From assembly GCF_002266855.1 (NCBI RefSeq), contig NZ_NGJN01000005.1, forward strand, positions 62,001 through 126,000: a stretch of 64,000 nt of DNA, written 5' to 3'. Of this stretch, positions 53,380-60,868 are shown in pieces (position 1 is the first letter of the stretch; every line of letters begins with the position of its first letter). The notes beneath the pieces were generated by a model. It saw only the letters and a list, made by a program, of their open reading frames with translations. It did no database searches and was not told where the DNA came from. The stretch comes from Winogradskyella aurantia. Lineage in GTDB: Bacteria; Bacteroidota; Bacteroidia; Flavobacteriales; Flavobacteriaceae. A program made the position numbers and the translations under genes.

Positions 53380-54873
53380 TTAGTACACAGAAATTGTTAG
53401 GAATATCATTACTGTTATCAATAAAATTAAAAGAAGAGGCATTATAAATTTTAACCATTTATTGAAGCCAATTTTTACTATAGCCAATGCAGCTAATATT
53501 AAACTAGTAGGGTTGATAAGATAAAACAAGCCCATGCCAAATTGATAGGTGTTAACGATACTTTCTCGCCCTATATTTACGGTGTCAGCTAATGGCGACA
53601 TTATTGGCATTGTCAATACTGCCATTCCTGAAGATGACGGCATGAAAAAGGATAACCCACCGTAAATAAAAAGCATAAAGTTTGTAAAAACACCTTTGTT
53701 CATACCTTCAGTTATCGTACTTGCATGATATAAAATGGTATCGCTAATAAGCCCATCTTCCATTAAGATTGTAATACCTCTAGCAATACCAACTATAAAT
53801 GCTACACTAAGTAATGAGGCAGCACCCTTCGCGAACTCTTCTACAAAAACACTTTCTCTAATTTTAGCAATAAAGCCTATAACAATAGCACCGACAAGAA
53901 ATGTAGCTGTCATTTCTACAAACCACCAATCTAAAAATGAGACACCAACAATCATAACCACAAAACATAATGAAAACACAACGATAATAAGCCTCAGCCT
54001 ATGCGTAAATTTCGTGGTTGTATTCATGGTTTTTAAACCAAAAAGTTCTTCTAACTCTTGCTTTTGATCATAGACAAGAGATTTTGATGGATCGGCTTTA
54101 ACGCGTTTTGCATAGCGAAGAATATAAACAATAGTAATAAGCAGACAAATGAATAACATGATCAATCGATTTTCGAGTCCTGTTGTCCAATTTATTCCAG
54201 CTGCATCGGAAGCAATAATCGTGGAAAACGGGTTTATAGTAGAACACATTGACCCAATGCCTGAACCAAGAAAAATACAAGCAAGGCCTACCATTGCATC
54301 GTATTTAGCAGCTAGGAATACAGGAATTAAAATAGGGTAGAATGCCATGGTTTCTTCAGCGAGACCAAAGGTTGTGCCTCCAGCAGCAATAAGCGTAGTA
54401 ACCAAAATAATTAGAATATACTCTCTACCTTTGAGTATTTTCGACATCCAGGAAATGCCAGCATCAAAAGCACCTGTGAGATTCATTATGCCTATTAAGC
54501 CTCCAATAATTAGAATTAAAAAAATAATATCGGAAGCGGCGATTATTCCTTTTATAGGCGATTTTACCAATTCAGCAAGGCCTTGAGGTCTTGGTGCCAG
54601 TTCTTTATAAGTATTTGGAATGGCAATAGGTTTATAAATATCACCATCTAAAAATTTTTTAATAGGGATTATTATATCGAGCTTATCTAAAGTCTCTTGT
54701 GTTGCTGGTAATTCTATGCTTTTTTCTAAACTACTTTTTAAAAATGTATCACTTGCAGTATTGTATACTAGTGTATCATATTTTCCTGCTGGAATTAACC
54801 AAGTTAAGACCGTGACAATTATGGCAATGACTATTAAAATGGTTTGGGCAGTTGGAAATTTCAGTTTTCTCAT
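53380..54873 (-). CDS. YfcC/DcuC-family integral membrane transporter
   Basis: The 497-residue protein has about 12 membrane helices. It matches the YfcC-type carriers (Dcu/ArgT-like superfamily): start FPTAQTILIVIAIIVTVLTWLIPAGKYD, then LGSGIGSMCSTINPFSTIIASDAAG and the near-terminal GLSFFMPSSSGMAVLTMPIMSPLAD. These carry C4-dicarboxylates or basic amino acids such as arginine/ornithine; specificity cannot be read. Single-gene unit. Confidence 0.93.
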   Translation of the reverse strand: MRKLKFPTAQTILIVIAIIVTVLTWLIPAGKYDTLVYNTASDTFLKSSLEKSIELPATQETLDKLDIIIPIKKFLDGDIYKPIAIPNTYKELAPRPQGLAELVKSPIKGIIAASDIIFLILIIGGLIGIMNLTGAFDAGISWMSKILKGREYILIILVTTLIAAGGTTFGLAEETMAFYPILIPVFLAAKYDAMVGLACIFLGSGIGSMCSTINPFSTIIASDAAGINWTTGLENRLIMLFICLLITIVYILRYAKRVKADPSKSLVYDQKQELEELFGLKTMNTTTKFTHRLRLIIVVFSLCFVVMIVGVSFLDWWFVEMTATFLVGAIVIGFIAKIRESVFVEEFAKGAASLLSVAFIVGIARGITILMEDGLISDTILYHASTITEGMNKGVFTNFMLFIYGGLSFFMPSSSGMAVLTMPIMSPLADTVNIGRESIVNTYQFGMGLFYLINPTSLILAALAIVKIGFNKWLKFIMPLLLILLITVMIFLTISVY

Positions 54874-54894
54874 TTATAATTTTATTAGTTATGC

Positions 54895-55050
54895 TAAGGT
54901 ATTCCAAATGTACCACAAGGTCTACCGCTGTGGCAAGTGCGGAATATCGAAGTAGGCCACTTGGCCATTTACCATATACTTAATTATTTTTAATATAGTT
55001 ATATTTAAGCAGTCAGCCACCAATTGATACAGCCGATGTTGTGCAGCTTT
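54895..55050. repeat. Intergenic cassette-type repeat (diverged)
   Basis: The end toward the fragment gene reads ATACAGCCGATGTTGTGCAG (minus strand CTGCACAACATCGGCTGTAT), a clear end box. The rest is diverged and AT-rich. Confidence 0.45.
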
Positions 55051-55054
55051 TTCA

Positions 55055-55267
55055 CTACTCTTTGATTAGTTCCTCATAGTTTGGGTGCAGGTTTTTATAT
55101 AAAAATGCTAATTCTAATTCTTTATCATTAACCAAATCTGTCCTACCATGGGAGCCACCGCCCGCTTCATTGAGATAGACCTCATCGTAGCCTAAGTCCT
55201 TCAGAAGTTGATGGAATTTTCGTAAGTCAGCGGTGAACAAGCAATTAATTCTAGCCGTTGTTGGCAC
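55055..55267 (-). pseudogene. 3' gene fragment, possibly of an alpha/beta hydrolase
   Basis: A 70-codon frame reads FTADLRKFHQLLKDLGYDEV, then NEAGGGSHGRTDLVNDKELE and NLHPNYEELIKE. The first part is translated repeat end. The rest resembles the C-terminus of an esterase or prolyl-oligopeptidase-like enzyme around the catalytic His (GGGSHG); this is a guess. No start of its own; it begins exactly at the repeat boundary, like a cassette carrying only a gene tail. Confidence 0.45.
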
Positions 55268-55297
55268 CGCTTTTTATCTATTTAAAAGTCAAAAAAT

Positions 55298-56476
55298 TTA
55301 TTTATTGTCTAAATCATCTCTCCAAGCTGAGAAAGACCAATACCAATCTTCTATATAGCGTAACTTTTTTCTGTTGGATTTGGAATCTTCCACAAATTCA
55401 ATACGAATACTGGTATTTGGCAGATAAAAGGTGTTTTCTGTTTGTGGGTATAGCATTTCTGAACCGAATGGAGAGGAAAATTGTAGTCCATTTTCGTGCA
55501 GACTTATTTTTATTTCACCCACCATCATATTGGTATAAGTACCCAGGTATTTATTCAATTTGTTTGGTTCCAGTTCAACAGGTGTGGATTCTTTCCTTTC
55601 TTTTCTTTCGTTTGCTTCTTTCAATGATTTTAGATTGCTAAACGTGTATGACTTTCGTCCCTTAGCAAGTAATTCATTGATATTTGTATTGATTATAATG
55701 TTTGGGTCGTGGATAGAAAAAAACCAAATTTCTCCTGTAGTCAGGTTTTGAATGTTTGAGTACATTGTTACGATGCCGTTATTGTTTTGAGCTGTTTCCT
55801 GGCAAATTGACAACATTGTAGATAAGCTTGCACCAAGTTTGGTTAACTTTTCGGTTGCTACTGGATATCTCCAACAAGAAGAGCTGTCTTCGTTCCCGCA
55901 AATGTCGAAGTTTGTCGAAACCAGTGGCTGACCTTTTTCTACCATTTGAGTACCAGAAGCACTTATTATAGCAAACTGTCCATTTCTATCTGCAACGTGC
56001 ATTTGTGCACTTAAAAAACCTTTTTGAAACCAATAATTGTCAAAGAAATCTATCACTTCCTTAACGGAACTCATATTACCAAGTATATGTGGTAAAATGG
56101 CATCATCACCTTCTGTAAATTTTTTTTTGCTTTCCAAGTCGAATCCCTCTATGTAAGCAATGGCATTAAAATCAAATGTAAGTCCAACTTCATTCATTCC
56201 TCCTTGAATGTTTCCACCCTCTCCATTTGCAGGAGAAAAATAAGAAAGTGTATAGTAGCCATATTTAGTGTCATTCGTTTTTGGAAAGACATTAATAAAA
56301 TTTGCAATTCCCTCTGGGCCATCTTCATTATTCGCATTCCACACCTGACCATTGCAATCTACTCCACTAAATATTGTGCAGGCATAAGACGGAATAAACA
56401 CGAAAAAAGATGTAATTAGAATATAAAGACCAAAGATTTTTCTCCTTAAAATTTTTCGTTTAATCGATTTGTTCAT
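55298..56476 (-). CDS. Ntn-hydrolase (choloylglycine-hydrolase/linear amide hydrolase type)
   Basis: The protein has about 393 residues. From ATG 56476 it has a signal peptide (GLYILITSFFVFIPSYA) whose cleavage would expose Cys in ACTIFSGVDCNGQVWNANNEDG, the N-terminal nucleophile pattern of this group. Further conserved pieces are GGMNEVGLTFDFNAI, AIISASGTQM and LVSTNFDICGNE. The longer frame from 56572 only reads through the preceding repeat. C-terminal 80 residues are a beta-rich tail (YLGTYTNMMVGEIKISLHEN) like DUF3471. Substrate unknown. Confidence 0.87.
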   Translation of the reverse strand: MNKSIKRKILRRKIFGLYILITSFFVFIPSYACTIFSGVDCNGQVWNANNEDGPEGIANFINVFPKTNDTKYGYYTLSYFSPANGEGGNIQGGMNEVGLTFDFNAIAYIEGFDLESKKKFTEGDDAILPHILGNMSSVKEVIDFFDNYWFQKGFLSAQMHVADRNGQFAIISASGTQMVEKGQPLVSTNFDICGNEDSSSCWRYPVATEKLTKLGASLSTMLSICQETAQNNNGIVTMYSNIQNLTTGEIWFFSIHDPNIIINTNINELLAKGRKSYTFSNLKSLKEANERKERKESTPVELEPNKLNKYLGTYTNMMVGEIKISLHENGLQFSSPFGSEMLYPQTENTFYLPNTSIRIEFVEDSKSNRKKLRYIEDWYWSFSAWRDDLDNK

Positions 56477-56494
56477 CTGGGTTCGTTTTAAATT

Positions 56495-56682
56495 GGCGCC
56501 AACGGTTTTGGCTATGGTTTCGTTACTGAATGGTACGGGAGTATCATTCCGCCCTACCCATAAAAATAGCAAAAAGGCTTGAAATTCCGATTAGGGCACG
56601 AGCACAAAGTGCGAACTGTGCGATAGCAAATTTTCAGAAATGGCCGGTAACGGGGCCATTAAGTATAGCTATTGTTGGGAAA
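56495..56682. repeat. Intergenic cassette-type repeat, copy 17
   Basis: GCGCCAACGGTTTTGGCTAT and GGTTTCGTTACTGAATGGTA at one end; TTAAGTATAGCTATTGTTGG at the other. Inside are AAAAATAGCAAAAAGGCTTG and GAGCACAAAGTGCGAACT. Strongly similar over its whole length to copy 18. Confidence 0.8.
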
Positions 56683-56688
56683 CGTTTT

Positions 56689-58593
56689 TTATCTAGATGA
56701 CAAATTAATGTCTGCCTTAGAAAAATCAAAGTAACTTGCGAATACATCTAAATTCCTCAAATCTCCTTTAGCAGTTCCATTGCCATTTTTAATTGCGTCT
56801 TTTACTCTTCCTTTTCCTAAAACAAAGTCATAAACAACATTACTAGGAATATCCAATATTAAATCAGCGTTTTCAGGGACATACTCATAAAATGCAGCAA
56901 TACCATTTCGCACATGGAAACCATATGTCTCATTACGGTCTGTAATGTTAAATCCTATTTTAAAATCTGCATCGGTTGCTTTAGTTGCATCTATTTTCAC
57001 TCTTAGGTTTTCTAATATCGTGCCTATACTAAATTGTTGTATGATAACGGGATTCGCAAAATCAAATGCTCCAGATTTATCTAATGTTCCGTCTAATTCT
57101 TTAGCTCCAGACAAAGCAAAATTTCTGTAATAAATATTAGACTGTTCATAACCCCATAATTGCATTGCTTTCGCCTTTGCATTTCTAGCATCTTTATTAT
57201 CAGGATTAGCTCTTACAGCATGAGTTAATATTTCCATTGCCCAACCATAATCCTTCGCATCTATAGCTTCATTGGCAATTTTCAGCACATTATCAACACC
57301 TCCCATCGCAGAAACATAGAGTTTCGCCTTTCTATGAAAATTAGGTGTTGCTAATTCGGTGGCATCGCCAGAATACCAACCGAGATAACCATTATATACG
57401 TTTCTTACTGAATGTTCTACACTTCCATAAAACTCCTGTAACCAAGGGTCTTTTTTTAATTGCTCTGGCAATGAAATAAGACTAACTAATTCTTCTCTAG
57501 TAGCACCTTGATTCATATGGTATATAGATTGGTCGTGGGTATATTGAATGGCATCTCTATAGTTTTGAATGCGCTCAACTATAAAATCTGTACCAACCCA
57601 ACACCGCATATGTGAGTGACTAAAACTATTACTATTTTTAGCAAACTCTAGAAGGTTGTCTACGCCTTTATACCATTTTACGAGGTCACGATATTTAGTG
57701 CCTCTAAGTGTATATAAGTTAGGAAAGGACTCACCTTGTGTAGTTTCTGAACCATGTACGTGCTTCAAATCTGGAAAGAATACATCAATTTCATCCTCCG
57801 CATCTCCATAAGCTTCAAACATGACAATTTTAACACCCGCAACTTTTGTTTCTAGTTGTCCTTTTACAATATCTGTTGGTTTATAAAAAGATATTTTTCC
57901 ACCTGCGAAGGTAGGTCCTAGGCCTGCATGAACTAAGCCTTCCTTATTTTGACCCAAATAAGTTGCACCACCATAAGCGGTTCTTTCAGTTAAAATACCA
58001 CCAACCACACTAGCGTCATTCGCTAAGTAATCCATAAATTGATAATGAGCAAAAATTTTCACTTCACCATTGTCAACTTGTTCTTGTGTTACTCCCATTC
58101 CTGCTGCACCAAAAGAATGGTCCGGATGTCTATGAGAGTATATGACAGCTTTTACTGGCAACTCTATGCTTGTAGATTTTCTAAAATCTGACATTATTCT
58201 TGCAGATGCTTCGTCACTTTCTCCTGGGTCTACAACTATTAGGCCATCTTCTCCAACAACAATCAAAGTAGAAGTTAGTTGCCAGCCAGCCATAAGAAAT
58301 ACTTTATCTTTCACTGGTTCATATATGGTTTTTGCCATTTGTTGAGCAAAAGACGTCATTCTAGGATTTATTGTTTCACTTTTTTCAGTAATTGCAAGAT
58401 TGTCAAATTGTTCCCTGATTGGTGCTAAATTTTTAACGACTTCTGGGTCTGCATACGGCTCTATCTCCAAAGGTATATTTTGGTCTATCTCCTCATGTTC
58501 TAATATGGTATTATCAAATGAATTGCGAGAATTTTCGTTTTGAGCACATCCAATTAAAAGAATTGGAATTAAGAATTTTAGCATTTCTTTCAT
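56689..58593 (-). CDS. Alkylsulfatase-like metallo-beta-lactamase-fold lipoprotein
   Basis: The protein has about 634 residues. From ATG 58593 there is a lipoprotein signal (MLKFLIPILLIGCAQ). It follows the SdsA1/BDS1 secondary/primary alkylsulfatase layout: MBL domain (VFLMAGWQLTSTLIVVGEDG, zinc motif YSHRHPDHSFGA, LTERTAYGGATYLGQNK), an alkylsulfatase dimerisation domain (LPEQLKKDPWLQEFYGSVEH, NVYNGYLGWYSGDATEL, MEILTHAVRANPDNKDAR) and a C-terminal SCP2-like domain. It probably hydrolyses alkyl sulfates or related esters outside the cytoplasm. Confidence 0.92.
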   Translation of the reverse strand: MKEMLKFLIPILLIGCAQNENSRNSFDNTILEHEEIDQNIPLEIEPYADPEVVKNLAPIREQFDNLAITEKSETINPRMTSFAQQMAKTIYEPVKDKVFLMAGWQLTSTLIVVGEDGLIVVDPGESDEASARIMSDFRKSTSIELPVKAVIYSHRHPDHSFGAAGMGVTQEQVDNGEVKIFAHYQFMDYLANDASVVGGILTERTAYGGATYLGQNKEGLVHAGLGPTFAGGKISFYKPTDIVKGQLETKVAGVKIVMFEAYGDAEDEIDVFFPDLKHVHGSETTQGESFPNLYTLRGTKYRDLVKWYKGVDNLLEFAKNSNSFSHSHMRCWVGTDFIVERIQNYRDAIQYTHDQSIYHMNQGATREELVSLISLPEQLKKDPWLQEFYGSVEHSVRNVYNGYLGWYSGDATELATPNFHRKAKLYVSAMGGVDNVLKIANEAIDAKDYGWAMEILTHAVRANPDNKDARNAKAKAMQLWGYEQSNIYYRNFALSGAKELDGTLDKSGAFDFANPVIIQQFSIGTILENLRVKIDATKATDADFKIGFNITDRNETYGFHVRNGIAAFYEYVPENADLILDIPSNVVYDFVLGKGRVKDAIKNGNGTAKGDLRNLDVFASYFDFSKADINLSSR

Positions 58594-58612
58594 TTTATTT
58601 GTTTTAATGTTT

Positions 58613-58792
58613 GCCAACAGTTTTGGCTATGGTTTCGTTACTGAATGGTACGCGGCTATGATTCCGCCCTAAACTTAAAAATAGCAAAAAGGCTTGAAAC
58701 TCCTATTAGGACACGAGCACAAAGTGCGAACTATGCTTAGCAAATTTTCAGAAATAGCCGAGAACGGAGCCATTACTTATAGCTATTGTCGT
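58613..58792. repeat. Intergenic cassette-type repeat, copy 18
   Basis: TTTTGGCTATGGTTTCGTTA, CTGAATGGTACGCGGCTATG, AAAAATAGCAAAAAGGCTTG, CGAGCACAAAGTGCGAACTA and the end ACTTATAGCTATTGTCG align with copy 17 almost throughout. The two copies flank the alkylsulfatase-like gene as direct repeats. Confidence 0.8.
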
Positions 58793-58803
58793 TATTTTGT
58801 TAT

Positions 58804-59571
58804 TTAATAATTTTTCAATTCTGTTTTGATTAGATTTCTCAAGTCATAGTTTTCCTCAATTACTGTTTCGACCCTAGTATAGAAATCGCTCCACTTCACA
58901 TTGATTTCAAATAACATTTGTTGAAATTTCTTCGTTTTTGCTAATTCAAGAAACTTATTCTTATCAATAAGATTTTTTCCATTTATTTCATTAAAAGTAT
59001 AGCCCTTAAAAGTTCTTTTCTTCAATTCAAACCAATTCTGTGTATTGTAAAGTTCTTGTTCGGCAAGATAAGGTTTTAGCCTATCGTTGATTAAAGGTGC
59101 AAGCTCTATCCAATAGACATTCTCCATATCATTAATACTTCTAATGTAAGAAATTAATGCCTCTTTTATTTTTGTATTATTTATCGTGTAAAGATTTTCT
59201 TTAAAATCCGAATCAATCAGTTGCTTGAAGTATAAACTTCTCCTTATAAGAGCAGGTTCTGAAATTGAATCAACAATTTTGTTTTTGAGTCCGAATTTAT
59301 ATAAGTCTAAATGTAATTTGTCAATCTGTTTATATTGATTTTGATAATAATTGAATTGTACTGAATCGATAGCTAAATTTTCAAAAATATTGTTCAATAC
59401 AACCTTTTCTAATCGTTTATTTTTTCGATTTTCATTCCAGTTATTTATTCCCAAGGCAATCAAAATTCCAATAACCACAAGAATGATTTCTCCAATAGCA
59501 TATTTTAAATACTTTCCAGTATTGTTTTTTTCCATAAGGTCGTAACGGATTTTTCGAAAGAATTTTATCAT
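58804..59571 (-). CDS. DUF6090 membrane protein (paralogue F)
   Basis: The protein has about 255 residues, starting MIKFFRKIRYDLMEKNNTGK at ATG 59571 (the upstream ATG reads through the leader), then YAIGEIILVVIGILIALGINN. The distal domain is helical (VVLNNIFENLAIDSVQFNYY; YTINNTKIKEALISYIRSIN). The first 20 codons are nearly identical in DNA to paralogues A and B. Last minus-strand unit of the repeat-rich zone. Confidence 0.87.
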   Translation of the reverse strand: MIKFFRKIRYDLMEKNNTGKYLKYAIGEIILVVIGILIALGINNWNENRKNKRLEKVVLNNIFENLAIDSVQFNYYQNQYKQIDKLHLDLYKFGLKNKIVDSISEPALIRRSLYFKQLIDSDFKENLYTINNTKIKEALISYIRSINDMENVYWIELAPLINDRLKPYLAEQELYNTQNWFELKKRTFKGYTFNEINGKNLIDKNKFLELAKTKKFQQMLFEINVKWSDFYTRVETVIEENYDLRNLIKTELKNY

Positions 59572-59843
59572 ATTTCTAGCTTTAAATAGCCAACACGGCA
59601 AGCTGGCCCTATCACTAAAACAGTCCACTGGACTGTTTCTATACGTTCAATCCTGTATCCTCATCCAAGCTCTTCAAGACTTCGGGTTTTTCATTTGAAA
59701 AACTACATTCGGATAGTGTCTAAAAAACTTGATCATGGTCTAATTTAAGTATTTATTAAGTCCGCAGGCGGCTAAATCGCCCAAATGTCCACAGGACATT
59801 TGATTTACTATGTAAATATTGGCTCGATAATATCATTGGTTAG
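59572..59843 (-). repeat. Repeated leader upstream of DUF6090 paralogue F
   Basis: Nearly identical to the leader of paralogue B in its first 160 bp, with the same hairpin AAACAGTCC / GGACTGTTT at 59618-59638 and a short MIKFFRHYPN frame. Further upstream, 59739-59843 matches 16061-16165, including hairpin CAAATGTCC / GGACATTTG at 59782-59802. Confidence 0.8.
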
Positions 59844-60003
59844 TGATTTCTGTTAATGAAGCACAACATGTTATGTCAACACTAAATTAAGCATTTAACC
59901 ATTAATATTTCGGGATAACAATACATTTCAATGTTGTTACCCAGAGCTTAAAATAAATAATAAATCCTAAGCATCCAATATATAGACTTCCTTATTTTAG
60001 GGC
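59844..60003. other. Gene-free stretch at the right edge of the repeat-rich zone
   Basis: No coding frame. It contains an imperfect inverted repeat ATAACAATACATT / AATGTTGTTAC at 59914-59940. Nothing else supported. Confidence 0.35.
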
Positions 60004-60032
60004 ATAAAAAAACCACCTGAATAAGGTGGTTT
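60004..60032 (-). terminator. Rho-independent terminator of sodC
   Basis: Arms AAACCACCT and AGGTGGTTT with a 5-nt loop, followed on the minus strand by a run of T, 22 bp after the sodC stop. Confidence 0.9.
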
Positions 60033-60053
60033 CGTTTTTCCAAATCATAACAA

Positions 60054-60650
60054 TTATTCTATAATGCCCGCACAGCTTACCCGTGCACCAGCTGCACCAG
60101 ATGGTTGAGAGGTAAAGTCATCTGCACCTTGGTGCACAATAATAGCCTTACCCATAATATCTTTTGTGTCGTCACCACAACCCATGCACCATTCCGCAGT
60201 GTTCATGGAAATGCTGCCTACGCCGTCTGAGCCAACCTCAAAATTGCCTATATCACCTTTGTGGTAGCCTTCTGCATCACCCCATTTGCCGTGTGGTTGT
60301 GCCGTGGGGTTCCAATGGCCGCCGGCAGACTTGCCATCAGGTGAGCTGCAATCTGCTGTTTGATGAATGTGGATTGCATGGGTACCTTCCGTAAGACCCG
60401 TCATATTGGCTACCATATAGACCTCGTCTCCTTTTTGGTTAAAAGTTACGGTGCCAGACACATTACTATCGCTTTTAGGCAATAAGTCTATGGTGAGGGT
60501 TTTAGATTCAATGGCTGGAGGTGTCGGAGGTTCCGGTGGTGTTGGTGTCTCCACTGCTTCGCCTTCCATGTCTGTCTTTTTATCGTTGTTTTTGCACGCC
60601 GTGGTCGCCACCAGCGCTATACCTAGTATCAATAGTTGTAAGTGCTTCAT
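60054..60650 (-). CDS. sodC: Cu/Zn superoxide dismutase lipoprotein
   Basis: The 198-residue protein has a lipoprotein signal (LILGIALVATTACKNN) and a proline-rich linker (PTPPEPPTPP). Cu/Zn SOD motifs are complete: HAIHIHQTADC (copper His pair), GGHWNP (bridging His), HGKWGDAEGYHKGD (zinc His, His, Asp), IIVHQGADDF (copper His) and the active-site Arg in GARVSCAGI, with the disulfide Cys pair. It detoxifies superoxide in the periplasm or at the outer membrane. Confidence 0.95.
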   Translation of the reverse strand: MKHLQLLILGIALVATTACKNNDKKTDMEGEAVETPTPPEPPTPPAIESKTLTIDLLPKSDSNVSGTVTFNQKGDEVYMVANMTGLTEGTHAIHIHQTADCSSPDGKSAGGHWNPTAQPHGKWGDAEGYHKGDIGNFEVGSDGVGSISMNTAEWCMGCGDDTKDIMGKAIIVHQGADDFTSQPSGAAGARVSCAGIIE

Positions 60651-60678
60651 AATAAATAAGATTGTTTTTGGTTTGTAG

Positions 60679-60686
60679 TAAAGTTA
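60679..60686 (-). promoter_or_regulatory. -7 element for sodC
   Basis: TAACTTTA on the minus strand, 28 bp upstream of the sodC ATG. Confidence 0.4.
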
Positions 60687-60843
60687 AGCATATGCTAGCG
60701 CAACTGCAAGTGCCTTAGTTTTTCTTTAACCCTAACAGGGTCTTTACAACGCAAATGGTGCCTAATGCAGCCTTATTTAAGTATTGTGGTATTAATAAAT
60801 GGGCCATATGACAAAAATCATGTTTTTTACCGACGCTTGCATT

Positions 60844-60851
60844 TAATTTTG
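60844..60851 (+). promoter_or_regulatory. -7 element for hemN
   Basis: TAATTTTG fits TAnnTTTG and lies 17 bp upstream of the hemN ATG. Confidence 0.45.
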
Positions 60852-60868
60852 AATATCATTTAAAAAGT

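Noticed and set aside
11225..59843. CRISPR array
   Set aside because: Repeats are 60-240 bp, imperfect, separated by whole genes, and no cas genes are present.
11225..59843. Classical integron or prophage
   Set aside because: No integrase, transposase, phage structural or replication gene is visible, and repeat ends do not match the strict attC core.
60164..60678. Plus-strand reading frames opposite sodC
   Set aside because: Shadows of sodC; the minus strand has complete metal ligands, signal peptide, promoter and terminator.
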